Shown one piece after another: positions 1-8,238 of a DNA stretch of 64,000 bases. The notes beneath the pieces were generated by a model. The model was not told the DNA's origin. It saw nothing but the letters and a program-made list of their open reading frames with translations, and did not search any database. This DNA is from a bacterium (GTDB taxonomy: Bacteria; Krumholzibacteriota; Krumholzibacteriia; LZORAL124-64-63). Position 1 is the stretch's first letter. Each line of letters opens with the position of its first letter. Both the position numbers and the translations under genes were made by a program. The DNA is taken from NCBI GenBank assembly GCA_016703265.1, contig JADJCK010000001.1, forward strand, positions 372,001 through 436,000, read 5' to 3'.

Positions 1-1065
1 CGCCGCACTCGTTTCCTGGACCCCGAACGGAAGCGCAGCGACCTGCGGCACGCGGCGAGGACTGCCCGGCAGCGGCGAGGCCGTCGCGTCGTTCTCCCAG
101 GTCAGCCAGTAGACGGCTTCATCCGCATACGGATGATCGTAGTGCTCGAGGGCACCGGCGCCGGCAACAAAGCGGTCCTTCCAGGCGCTCGTCGCCACGC
201 CGTAGAAACGGATCTCGTCGTCGAGATTCCACTCGCCGTCGGTACCGCCAACCACCGAGATGGCGACTTCGTTCAGCTGCGTTCGCTCGACCTGCAACGA
301 GTCCGGGAACTCAGGGTCCAGTTCCAGGGCCATGCCGCCGCCGCGATAGAGGCGCAGTTTTGCCGGGTCCACACCTGCCACCGGCACACCGTAACCGGAC
401 AACTGCTGGCCCGTGAGCCGATAGAGCCCCGTGGCCGGAATCCCCAGCTTGACCCAGTTGCCGGTAGTGGCGAACGGGTCGAAGGGCGCGGCCTTGGCGG
501 CAGCGCGGACCTGGCGGGGCGCCAGCGCACCCCGCGCGATCGTCTCGAAGAGCTGCCGGTTCGCAACCGAGGCCGGCACGTCGAGTCCCGGCAGCGCCGG
601 GGAGTCGGCGTCGAACGTCGCGCTGCGATCCGCGGAAATCTCGTAGCCCGGGCCCGCGGGATGGCTGAACTCGACCGTCAGGCCCGCGAGGATCCCGTCA
701 CCCTGGTAAAGGGGCACCGAACAGCCGGCCAGGGGCACGCCCCGGAAGATCGCGGGCATCGCCACGCTGATGACGGACTCCGCACTCCACCCGGCTGCCG
801 GTTCGCGCCACCAGCGGACATCGGTGACCGTTGCGTCGATCCGGTTACGCGTCGGCACGGCCAGCGTGAACGTGAACTCCGGCGCGCTATCGCGGCGCAG
901 CGCGCCCTCACCGCGGAGATCATCGGTGATCGGCGGCAAGGCGAACCGCACCAGCTCCGGGCCCACGCGCTGCCAGTCGCCGGGCTCTTGCGTCACCGGC
1001 ATGTCGATGCGCACCACCGTGCGCGCCGCCGTCTGGCTGACCACGCGCGCGACCGGTGCGGCCAT
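1..1065 (-). CDS. C25 (gingipain/PorU-like) cysteine peptidase, N-terminal fragment
   Basis: An open frame runs from an ATG at 1065 off the left edge of the window (355 codons, no stop), so only the N-terminal part is present. The segment around residues 197-230 (GNWVKLGIPATGLYRLT, then a DPAKLRLYRGGG stretch) matches the beta-sandwich N-terminal region typical of C25 peptidases and the type IX secretion sortase PorU. The catalytic His/Cys domain would lie outside the window. The ATG overlaps the stop of the upstream membrane-protein gene by one base (TGATG), suggesting translational coupling. Oddly, no signal peptide is visible at this start, although the family is exported; the in-frame sequence upstream is arginine-rich and not signal-like. 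Family assignment is moderately sure; sortase versus secreted protease cannot be decided. Confidence 0.6.
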   Translation of the reverse strand, partial: MAAPVARVVSQTAARTVVRIDMPVTQEPGDWQRVGPELVRFALPPITDDLRGEGALRRDSAPEFTFTLAVPTRNRIDATVTDVRWWREPAAGWSAESVISVAMPAIFRGVPLAGCSVPLYQGDGILAGLTVEFSHPAGPGYEISADRSATFDADSPALPGLDVPASVANRQLFETIARGALAPRQVRAAAKAAPFDPFATTGNWVKLGIPATGLYRLTGQQLSGYGVPVAGVDPAKLRLYRGGGMALELDPEFPDSLQVERTQLNEVAISVVGGTDGEWNLDDEIRFYGVATSAWKDRFVAGAGALEHYDHPYADEAVYWLTWENDATASPLPGSPRRVPQVAALPFGVQETSAA

Positions 1066-1526
1066 CACCGCTTCGGGACCCGACGCGAGAACACCGGTTT
1101 GGCGGCGGCAGCGGCATCGCCCGGCCGGGCCAGGCCCAGCACGGCAAAGCAGGCCACGAAGATCGCCGCCTGCACGGCAAGATTGCGCGGGCCCAGCGGC
1201 CGGCCGTGCTTGAGCAGGCCGGTGTGGGTCGGGTAGACGAACTGGTCGCGACGCATCTTCCCCAGCTTCTGGAACAGGTTCTCGAGATCAGGCAGCATAC
1301 CGGCGATCCCCCCGATGACGGCAGCCCAGCTTGCGAACGGCATGGCCAGCAGCAGCGCCAGCGCGGCGATGCCGCCGCCCAGCTCCAGCCGCCAGTCCGG
1401 ATGATCATAGTGCGGCAATACATCGAGCACGGCGTGCGAGGCCACGCCGGCCACGGCGCCCCAGAGCGGCGAACCGGTCAGCCCGCCGGCCAGCGCACCC
1501 GCAGCGAAATGCGTGAACAGACACAC
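1065..1526 (-). CDS. Small integral membrane protein with His/Asp motif
   Basis: This 153-residue protein starts at a GTG six bases after the stop of the Trm112-like gene, with GGGAACGGGAAG as ribosome binding site inside that gene. Hydrophobic segments lie at about residues 8-35, 50-79 and 116-135. A loop carries HAVLDVLPHYDHPDW, and a later YPTHTGLLKHGRP segment recalls small membrane proteins loosely annotated as metal-dependent hydrolases. No enzymatic role can be shown. The GTG start is inferred from position: the frame is open much further upstream, but that extension is low-complexity Arg/Pro sequence without family character. It forms an operon with the Trm112-like gene upstream and the C25 peptidase downstream. 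Confidence 0.6.
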   Translation of the reverse strand: MCLFTHFAAGALAGGLTGSPLWGAVAGVASHAVLDVLPHYDHPDWRLELGGGIAALALLLAMPFASWAAVIGGIAGMLPDLENLFQKLGKMRRDQFVYPTHTGLLKHGRPLGPRNLAVQAAIFVACFAVLGLARPGDAAAAAKPVFSRRVPKR

Positions 1527-1531
1527 GGCGG

Positions 1532-1720
1532 CTACTTCCCGTTCCCGCCGGCGGCGGGAATCGGCTGCGCCTCGTCCGGCAGCATGACGGGAATGCCATC
1601 CTCGACCCGGTAGCGCACCGAGCAGGGGCGGCAATAGAGCCAGTCGTGCGCCTGGTCGGGCACGACAGGCTGGCGGCACCGGGGGCAGGCCAGGATCTCC
1701 AGGAGTTTCGGGTCGAGCAT
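1532..1720 (-). CDS. Trm112/UPF0434-like zinc-ribbon protein
   Basis: The 62-residue protein begins MLDPKLLEILACPRC and ends with a GIPVMLPDEA segment, the signature of the Trm112p/YcaR (UPF0434) family. Two CxxC pairs (CPRC and CRPC) form the expected zinc ribbon, and the length fits the family (about 60 residues). Family members act as small partner or activator proteins of methyltransferases; the partner here is unknown. GGAGG lies nine bases before the ATG. A sigma70-like promoter is found about 105 bases upstream. It is the first gene of a three-gene minus-strand operon. Confidence 0.85.
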   Translation of the reverse strand: MLDPKLLEILACPRCRQPVVPDQAHDWLYCRPCSVRYRVEDGIPVMLPDEAQPIPAAGGNGK

Positions 1721-2098
1721 GTCGAACGGCCTCCACCTTGGACGCGCAGGGTCTGTTGTCGTCGCCGCGATGCCGACGGCTTCTTTCGGGCCGGTCCCCC
1801 GGCGGGCAACCGGGGTTGGACGGCATCATAGTACGATCATTGCGGGTTGCAAACAGGTCACTTCCGCGCCTGCCGGCTCCCGGCCCGGTCCGTCTCCGGG
1901 CAGCCCCCTCGGCCTTCATCGGGCAGGGAGGGCAGGGCAATAAAACAAGCCGGTCCCGGGGCAGGGTCCCCAAGGCCGGCCGAAGCGGCAGCGGATTCTC
2001 GAAGCAGTTGGCAAGGGAGATGGTAGAGGAGTTCGCCGTTCCTGTCAAGTCCCCGAAGCTGTCGGTCAGGCCTGACCGGCCTGCTCCCGCAGACCCCT
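1721..2098. other. Intergenic region between accA and the Trm112-like gene
   Basis: This 378-base gap has no convincing gene; frames crossing it are Arg/Pro-rich shadows. It holds the promoter at 1825-1852 for the Trm112 operon. A perfect 16-base palindrome (CGGTCAGG followed by its complement, about 2063-2078) lies 20-35 bases downstream of the accA stop and could act in accA 3'-end formation, but it has no T-run. Confidence 0.6.
1825..1852 (-). promoter_or_regulatory. Sigma70-like promoter of the Trm112 operon
   Basis: On the minus strand TTGCAA (-35, 1847-1852) is separated by 16 bases from TATGAT (-10, 1825-1830). It lies about 105 bases before the ATG at 1720, in an AT-richer patch of a GC-rich gap. 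Confidence 0.6.
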
Positions 2099-3079
2099 TC
2101 AGTCGCCGCCCGCCTCTTCGTAGACCCCCATGCCGAGGAACTTGCGCAGCCTCCGCTCGAGCAGCTCGGCAGTGGGCAGCGGTTCCAGCTCGGCCAGGGC
2201 GTCGAGGATCACGGCCTTGACCGACATGGCGATGGCCTTGTGATCGCGGTGGGCGCCTCCGATGGGCTCGGGAATCACCCCGTCGATGACGCCCAGCTCA
2301 AGGGCGTCGACAGCCGTGAGCTTCATCGCCTTGGCGGCTTCCTTGCTCTTGGCGGGATCGCGCCAGAGGATGGACGCGCAGCCCTCGGGGCTGATCACCG
2401 AGTAGATGGAATTCTCCAGCATGTACACGCGGTCGCCGACACCCAGCGCCAGCGCGCCACCCGAGCCGCCCTCGCCCGTCACCAGGCAGACGATGGGCAC
2501 CGGCAGGTCCGACATCTCGCGCAGGTTGCGGGCGATGGCCTCGGCCTGCCCGCGCTCCTCGGCGCCCAGGCCGGGATAGGCGCCCGGCGTGTCGATGAAG
2601 GTGATGACCGGGCGGCCGAACCGGGCGGCCATTTCCATCAGGCGCAGCGCCTTGCGATAGCCTTCGGGGTGGGCCATGCCGAAGTTGCGGCGGATGTTGC
2701 TCTTGGTGTCGCGGCCCTTCTGGTGGCCGATGACCATCACCTTGCGGTCGCCGAGCGAGGCCATGCCGGCGACGATCGCCTCGTCATCGCGGAACATGCG
2801 GTCGCCGTGCAGTTCGAGGTAGTCGGGGAACAGGTGATGGATGTAGTCGTTGGTGGTCGGGCGGCGGGGGTGCCGGGCCAGCTGCACGCGCTGCCACGGC
2901 TCGAGCTTGGCGAAGATCTCCTTGCCCAGCCGGCTGGCCTTCTGGCGCAGGCGCTCGACCTCGTCGCCCACGTCCATGCCCCGGACGGCGGCCGAGTCCT
3001 GGAGGGTCTGGATCCGCTCCTCCAGCTCGACGATGGGCAGCTCGAAGTCGAGCCAGATCGATTTCTTCTTCCAGTCCAT
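2099..3079 (-). CDS. accA: Acetyl-CoA carboxylase carboxyltransferase subunit alpha
   Basis: The 326-residue product matches AccA in length (E. coli 319). It transfers the carboxyl group from carboxybiotin to acetyl-CoA together with AccD, giving malonyl-CoA for fatty acid synthesis in the cytoplasm. Diagnostic segments are LDFELPIVELEERI at the N-terminus, RHPRRPTTNDYI, the crotonase-fold core FIDTPGAYPGLGAEERGQAE, and GEGGSGGALALGVGDRV with the oxyanion-hole glycines. The ATG at 3079 is preceded by GGAAGG. A longer in-frame start at 3181 gives a non-conserved Arg/Gly-rich tail and was rejected. It follows dnaE on the same strand but has its own promoter in the gap. accD is not in the window. 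Confidence 0.95.
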   Translation of the reverse strand: MDWKKKSIWLDFELPIVELEERIQTLQDSAAVRGMDVGDEVERLRQKASRLGKEIFAKLEPWQRVQLARHPRRPTTNDYIHHLFPDYLELHGDRMFRDDEAIVAGMASLGDRKVMVIGHQKGRDTKSNIRRNFGMAHPEGYRKALRLMEMAARFGRPVITFIDTPGAYPGLGAEERGQAEAIARNLREMSDLPVPIVCLVTGEGGSGGALALGVGDRVYMLENSIYSVISPEGCASILWRDPAKSKEAAKAMKLTAVDALELGVIDGVIPEPIGGAHRDHKAIAMSVKAVILDALAELEPLPTAELLERRLRKFLGMGVYEEAGGD

Positions 3080-3183
3080 CCCACGCCTTCCGGCGGCCCG
3101 GGAACCCATGCCCCATCCGGCCACCTGCCCCGGAACTGGCCCACGCCGTCCCGCGCCGATCCGCGTCCGCCCAGCATACACAA

Positions 3184-3215
3184 CCGGCTGTTCTCCCAGT
3201 ACCGAAAACAGCCGG
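3184..3215 (-). promoter_or_regulatory. Stem-loop at the predicted 5' end of accA mRNA
   Basis: CCGGCTGTT (3184-3192 on the plus strand) pairs with AACAGCCGG (3207-3215) across a 14-base loop. It starts within a few bases of the transcription start expected from the promoter at 3225-3254. The accA leader would be about 140 bases long with this hairpin at its tip. It could stabilise the mRNA or bind a regulator. Confidence 0.45.
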
Positions 3216-3224
3216 CCGCCGCCA

Positions 3225-3254
3225 GATTAAGCCACTCTGCCCCAGCGGTGTCAA
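3225..3254 (-). promoter_or_regulatory. Sigma70-like promoter of accA
   Basis: On the minus strand a consensus TTGACA (3249-3254) is followed after 18 bases by TTAATC (3225-3230). It lies between the dnaE stop and the accA start, so accA can be transcribed independently of dnaE. Confidence 0.6.
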
Positions 3255-3302
3255 GGAGCGGTCCGGACCCGCCTCTGGACCCCAAGGGGCCACCCCGCTG
3301 CC

Positions 3303-6300
3303 TCAGGCCCGGTTGTACCGCTGCTTGCGCTCGATGGCGGCCGGCAGATCGACCCTCAGGCGCAGTTCCTCCAGCCCCGGCACCCGCCTCAGCTGGCGCA
3401 GGCTGTCCAGGGTCAGCGCCACGTTCCGGGCCCCGGAACGCAGCAGCCAGGGCTTGCCGTCCCGCTCCACCGCCACGACCAGGGGCACCGGCCTGGCCAT
3501 CACTTCCGGCGGGGCCAGCTCCGGGTCCGGCCCCGGCGGCGGAGGCAGCGCCGCCTCAGGAAATCGCCGTCGCCGGGGTCCCCGCGGGGCGGACTCGCGA
3601 CGGCGGCGGCAGCCGGCGCCGGTTCGGGCTTGTCGAGCTCAGGGTCGGTCACCAGCAGGGGCCTCAGTTTCGTCGGCTGGCCCCAGGCGGCGAGCAGGGC
3701 GCCCAGGCTTTCGAGCCCGGCGCGCCCGGCAGCCTCGAGGTCGATGCCCAGATAGACTTCCTTGACCCAGGTGCCCAGCACCTCGTCGATGCGGACCAGG
3801 CGGTCGACCACCACCTCGCGCAGCCCGTCGCTGCGCATCTGCACGCGCCCGCCCACGGCCAGGATCGAATTCGACCCGATGAGCAGCCGCACCTGCTCGT
3901 AGATGCTCGAGTAGATGACCAGGCCGATCGTGCCGCCGCGATCCTCGAAGTGGGCCCGCGCGTAGACGCGCTTGTGCTTGTCACGATGAGTGGTGTGCGA
4001 GGTGATGATGCCGACCAGGTCGACCCAGGCGCCGTCTCCGCACTTGGCCGCACCGGCCGAAGATCCGACCGGCAGCCCCGTGATGAGCTCGCGGTACTCG
4101 TGGAACGGATGGCCGGAGAGGAAGAAGCCGACGGCGTCGCGTTCGCGGCCCAGCAGCACCAGCGGGTCGAACGGCTCGCACTCTGGCAGCGACGGACGCA
4201 GCTGCGGCGTGGCCAGGCCGCCGAACAGCGACGCCTGCCCGCCGGCGCGGTCGCGGGCCGACTTCTGCCCGAAGGCCAGTGCGCGGTCGAGGCTCATCAG
4301 CATCTGGCGACGATGGCCGGGCAGCAGGTCCATGGCGCCCGCGTTGATGAGCCCCTCGAGCACCTTGCGGTTGACCTTCTGCAGGTCGACATGTTCGCAG
4401 AGGTCGAACAGGTCGCTGAAGTCGCGCCCGAGCTCTTCGCGGCAGGCCGCCACCACGTCGATGGCCGCCGAGCCCACGCCCCGCACGGCGCCGAGCCCGA
4501 ACACGACCTTGCCGTCGCGCACCCCGAACTCCGAACGCGGCCGGTTGATGTCGGGCGGCACGATGGCCAGACCCAGCGCCTTGCACTCGTCGATGAGCTG
4601 CGTGATGCGCTCGCTCTTGCGCATCTCGGTGGTCATCGTGGCGGCCATGAACTCGGCCGGGTGGTGCGCCTTCAGCCACGCGGTCTGGATGGACAGCAGC
4701 GCGTAGGCGGCCGAGTGGCTCTTGTTGAAGCCGTACTCGGCGAAGAACTCCATCTCCTCGTAGATCTCGTTGGCGGCGCGCTCGTCGTGGCCGCGCGAAA
4801 CCGCCCCCTCGACGAACTTGACCTTCATCGCCGACATGATGTCCATCTTCTTCTTGCCCATCGCCTTGCGCAGCGTGTCGGCTTCACCCATGGTGAACCC
4901 GCCCATCGCCGCGGCGATCTGCATCACCTGCTCCTGGTACAGGATCACTCCGTAGGTGTCGCGCAGGATCGGCTCGAGCACCGGCGCCTTGTACTGCACG
5001 CGCTGCCGGCCGTGCTTGCGCTCCACGTACGCCTTGTCCATGTCCGCGCCGAGCGGGCCCGGCCGGTACAGCGCGCAGATGGCGGTGATGTCGTCCCAGC
5101 CCGTGGGCGCCATCTTGCGCACCAGTTCCTGCATGCCGCTGCTCTCGAGCTGGAAGATGCCGACAGTGCGGCCCTCCTGCAGCAGCTTGAAGGTGGCCTC
5201 GTCCTCGGTCGGGATCTGGTCGGCCGTCAACCGCCGGCCCGTGGTCTCGGCGATAAGGACGAGCGCCTTGTCGATCACCGTCAGCGTGCGCAGGCCCAGG
5301 AAGTCCATCTTGAGCAGGCCGAGGGCCTCGCTCATCTTCATGTCGTACTGGACGGTGATGTCGCCCTTGGTATTCCGGTACAGCGGCGCGTGCTCGACCA
5401 GCGGCGACGGCGTGATCAGCACGCCGGCGGCGTGGATGCCCGTGTTGCGGTTGAACCCCTCCAGCACCAGCGCGTTGCGCAGCAGCCGCGCGTGCTCGGG
5501 CGACTCCTGCGCCACCTCCTTGAGGCCGGGCGCCTCGTCGATCGCCTTCTGCAGCGTGATGCCGAGTTCCTCGGGCACAAGCTTGCTGATGCGGTCGCTC
5601 TCGGCGAACGGGAAGTCGAGCACCCGCGCCACGTCCTTGAGCACCGCGCGCGCGGCCATGGTGCCGAAGGTGATGATCTGCGAGACGTTCTCACGCCCGT
5701 ACTTGTTGGCCACGTACTCGATGACGCGGCCGCGCCCTCGTAGCAGAAGTCGACGTCGATATCCGGCATCGAGATGCGTTCGGGGTTGAGGAACCGCTCG
5801 AACAGCAACTGGTGGCGGATGGGGTCGATGTCGGTGATCCCCATGCTGTAGCAGACGAGGCTGCCGGCGGCCGAGCCGCGGCCCGGGCCCACCGGCACGT
5901 TCATGCGCCGCGAAGCGTCGATGAAGTCCCAGACGATGAGGAAGTAGCCCGCGTAGCCGGTCTGGGCGATGACCCCCAGCTCGTAGGCCAGGCGCTCCTC
6001 CAGCTCGGGCGTGATCGTGCCGTACCGCTTCGCCAGCCCGGCGCGCGCCAGGTGGGTCAGGTACGCGTCGGCCGTGGCGAAGCCCTCGGGCAGGGGGAAC
6101 GCCGGCAGCAGTAGCTTGCCGAGCTCCAGCTTGAAGTCGACCTGGTCGGCGACGCGCAGCGTGTTGGCCACCGCTTCCGGCCAGTCGCGGAACAGCGCCA
6201 GCATCTCGGCCGTGGACTTGAAATAGACCTCGGGCGTGTTGCTGCGCCAGCGCGAGGGATCGTTGATCGTCTTGCCGGTCTGCAGCGCCATGAGGATGTC

Positions 6301-6957
6301 GTGCGCCTCGTGGTGCTCCCGGTCCAGGAAATGGCAGTCGTTGGTGGCGATGATGGGGCAGCCGGTCTGCCGCGCCACTTCCGGCATCAACTGGCGGATG
6401 CGCTCCTCCTCGGGGATCCCGTGGTTCTGGATCTCAAGGTAGTAGTAGTCCTGCCCGAGGATGTCCCGGTAGGTGGCGGCGGCCTCCACCGCGGCAGCCA
6501 CGTTGCCCGAGCGCAGGTGGAAGTTGGGCTCGCCGCTCATGCAGGCGGAGAGGCCGATCAACCCGTCGGCATATTTGGAGAGGATCTCGCGGTCGATGCG
6601 CGGCCGGTAGTAGAAGCCCTCCAGGTAGGCCGCCGAGGCCAGCTTGACCAGGTTGCGGTAGCCCGTCTCGTTGCGGGCCAGGAGCACCATGTGGTAGCTC
6701 TTGTTTTCGCGCTCGGCCGTGCGGTTGTGCCGGTCGGCGGCGATGTACGCCTCCATGCCGATGATCGGCTTGATGCCCTGTTTCACGCACGCCTGGTAGA
6801 ACTCGACGGCGCCGAACATGTTGCCGTGGTCGGTCAGCGCCAGGGCGGGCTGTTCGTACTTCGCCGCCCGCTTGGCCATGTCGCCCGTCTTCTGGGCGCC
6901 GTCCAGCAGCGAGTAGTCGGAATGGTTGTGCAGGTGGACGAAAGTCTCGGTCGCCAT
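3303..6957 (-). CDS. dnaE: DNA polymerase III subunit alpha, interrupted by two 1-base frameshifts
   Basis: Replicative DNA polymerase catalytic subunit. The restored length is about 1218 residues (E. coli 1160). The N-terminal PHP domain begins with VHLHNHSDYSLLDGAQ. The first two catalytic aspartates lie in PDIDVDF near residue 402, followed by the conserved NKYGRENVSQIITFGT. Helix-hairpin-helix and OB-fold regions follow, the latter near WVDLVGIITSHTTHRD. The reading frame breaks twice. At 5734/5735 one G (plus strand) is missing just after the aspartate motif. At 3560/3561 one G is missing, moving the C-terminal 80 or so residues (FPEAALPPPPGPDPELA onward, to 3303) out of frame. The three open pieces are about 5735-6957, 3561-5734 and 3303-3560. 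Single-base repairs restore conserved sequence, so assembly error is likelier than a true pseudogene of an essential enzyme. The ATG at 6957 has GGAAGG seven bases upstream. Confidence 0.9.
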
Positions 6958-7035
6958 GGCCAGCCTTCCGCGGATCCTTCGCGGCGGTGGGACGGTCAGG
7001 GTCGCGGGCGCGGCAGGGCGCCGTCAGGGGGGCTG

Positions 7036-7064
7036 AAGATAACAGGAATCGCCCGCGGTCACAA
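7036..7064 (-). promoter_or_regulatory. Sigma70-like promoter of dnaE
   Basis: TTGTGA (7059-7064, minus strand) and TATCTT (7036-7041) are spaced by 17 bases and lie about 80 bases before the dnaE ATG. The promoter overlaps the downstream arm of the hairpin that ends the preceding epimerase-side region. Confidence 0.55.
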
Positions 7065-7082
7065 CGAGCGGCCGCGGGCGAT
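7048..7082. terminator. Hairpin between the epimerase gene and dnaE
   Basis: ATCGCCCGCGG (7048-7058) pairs perfectly with CCGCGGGCGAT (7072-7082) across a 13-base loop. It lies upstream of the epimerase stop at 7115 on the dnaE side. Because both genes are transcribed leftwards, it is not downstream of the epimerase stop by more than about 30 bases in minus-strand order. The minus-strand tail (TTCCTGTTATCTT) is T-rich but interrupted, and the dnaE promoter overlaps it. Confidence 0.45.
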
Positions 7083-7114
7083 CGGGATCCGTGTTGAACA
7101 GTCGCCGGCGGGGG

Positions 7115-8047
7115 TCAGTTCCCGGCCGTGAAATGATCGCGCAGTTTCGCGATGCCCTCCCGCAGGGTGACCGGCGGCCGGTCCAGCAGGGTGAGCATCT
7201 TGGTGACGTCCGGGCAGCGGCGCGTCATGTCGCCCTCGCTGAGCGGGGGCAGGAACTTCAGTTCCGACTTCGAGCCGCAGGTCTCGATGACCAGTTCGGC
7301 CAGCGCGCGGATCGTGATCTCCTCGGCGCCGCCAACATTGACCACGTCGTTGACGAAGGCGCGCCGGTAGTGCGCGCTCAGGCAGGCGCCCACCGTGTCG
7401 TCGACGAAGCAGAACGTGCGGGTCTGGGCGCCATCGCCGTAGATGGTCAGCGGTTCGCCGCGCATGGCCAGCCGCACGAAGCGCGGGAGCACGAAGTCCT
7501 CGGTCTGGTTCGGCCCGTAGGTGTTGAAGAACCGGAAGATCGTGTAGGGCAGGCCGTACTCTCGCTGGTACGTGGTCAGGTAGGCCTCGCCCACGTTCTT
7601 GACGATCGCGTACGGCAGCCGCGAATTCAGCGGCGTCGTCTTCTCGTTCTGCGGGATCTCGAACGGCTCGCCGTAGACCTCGCTCGACGACGAGAAGTAC
7701 ACGCGACCCACGCCGGTGTTCTTGCTGAGCTTCAGCACGTTGTCGAAGCCCTTGATGTCGTCCAGCACCATCATCGGGTTGGCCAGCGTGCGCTGCACGC
7801 CCACCACTGCCGCGAAGTGGAACACGAAATCGAAGTTGTGCACGAAGAACAGCGGGCCGATGTCGTCCCACCGGTTCACGTCGCACTTGACGAACCGCAC
7901 GTTGGGCAGGTGGGTCGGGACTTTCTTCAGGCTGCCCGTCAGCAGGTTGTCCGCCACCACGACGTGGTTCTTGGCATCGGCCGCCAGACGCGCCGTCAGC
8001 GCGCTGGCGATATTGCCGGCGCCGCCGGTCACCAGGATATTCGGCAT
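7115..8047 (-). CDS. NAD-dependent epimerase/dehydratase (sugar nucleotide, SDR family)
   Basis: This 310-residue extended SDR enzyme has the Rossmann motif TGGAGNIAS at residues 7-15 (GxxGxxG form). The catalytic tyrosine/lysine pair lies in PYAIVK, with SSSSEVYGE before it. RFFNTYGPNQ and GDGAQTRTFCFVDDT are typical of UDP-glucuronate decarboxylases and UDP-glucose/dTDP-glucose epimerase-dehydratases. The exact substrate cannot be fixed from sequence. GGAGAAGGA precedes the ATG. It neighbours a glycan export cluster on the same strand, so it probably supplies a nucleotide sugar for that surface polysaccharide. Confidence 0.85.
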   Translation of the reverse strand: MPNILVTGGAGNIASALTARLAADAKNHVVVADNLLTGSLKKVPTHLPNVRFVKCDVNRWDDIGPLFFVHNFDFVFHFAAVVGVQRTLANPMMVLDDIKGFDNVLKLSKNTGVGRVYFSSSSEVYGEPFEIPQNEKTTPLNSRLPYAIVKNVGEAYLTTYQREYGLPYTIFRFFNTYGPNQTEDFVLPRFVRLAMRGEPLTIYGDGAQTRTFCFVDDTVGACLSAHYRRAFVNDVVNVGGAEEITIRALAELVIETCGSKSELKFLPPLSEGDMTRRCPDVTKMLTLLDRPPVTLREGIAKLRDHFTAGN

Positions 8048-8238
8048 CGATTCCTTCTCCCGTTACGCGTCCCGCACCCGTTCGTCGCCGACCATGGGTC
8101 TCCCGGCGGGATTCCCCACGCTTCGACGACCATGGCCCGCACGCACGCCCCACCCCCCACGGGGCGGGCGGCCGCGGACCCAGCCTAGGCTTCGGCGCGA
8201 TTAGCCGCAACTTGAATCCCGAGCGGGGATTGCCCGGA

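Noticed and set aside
133..1236. Plus-strand frame of 367 codons at the left edge
   Set aside because: The minus strand reads a continuous C25 N-terminal domain here.
2240..5743. Very long plus-strand open frame (1167 codons) over accA and dnaE
   Set aside because: It is His/Arg/Gln-rich antisense shadow of conserved minus-strand genes, a known effect of GC-rich third codon positions; no family sequence is visible.
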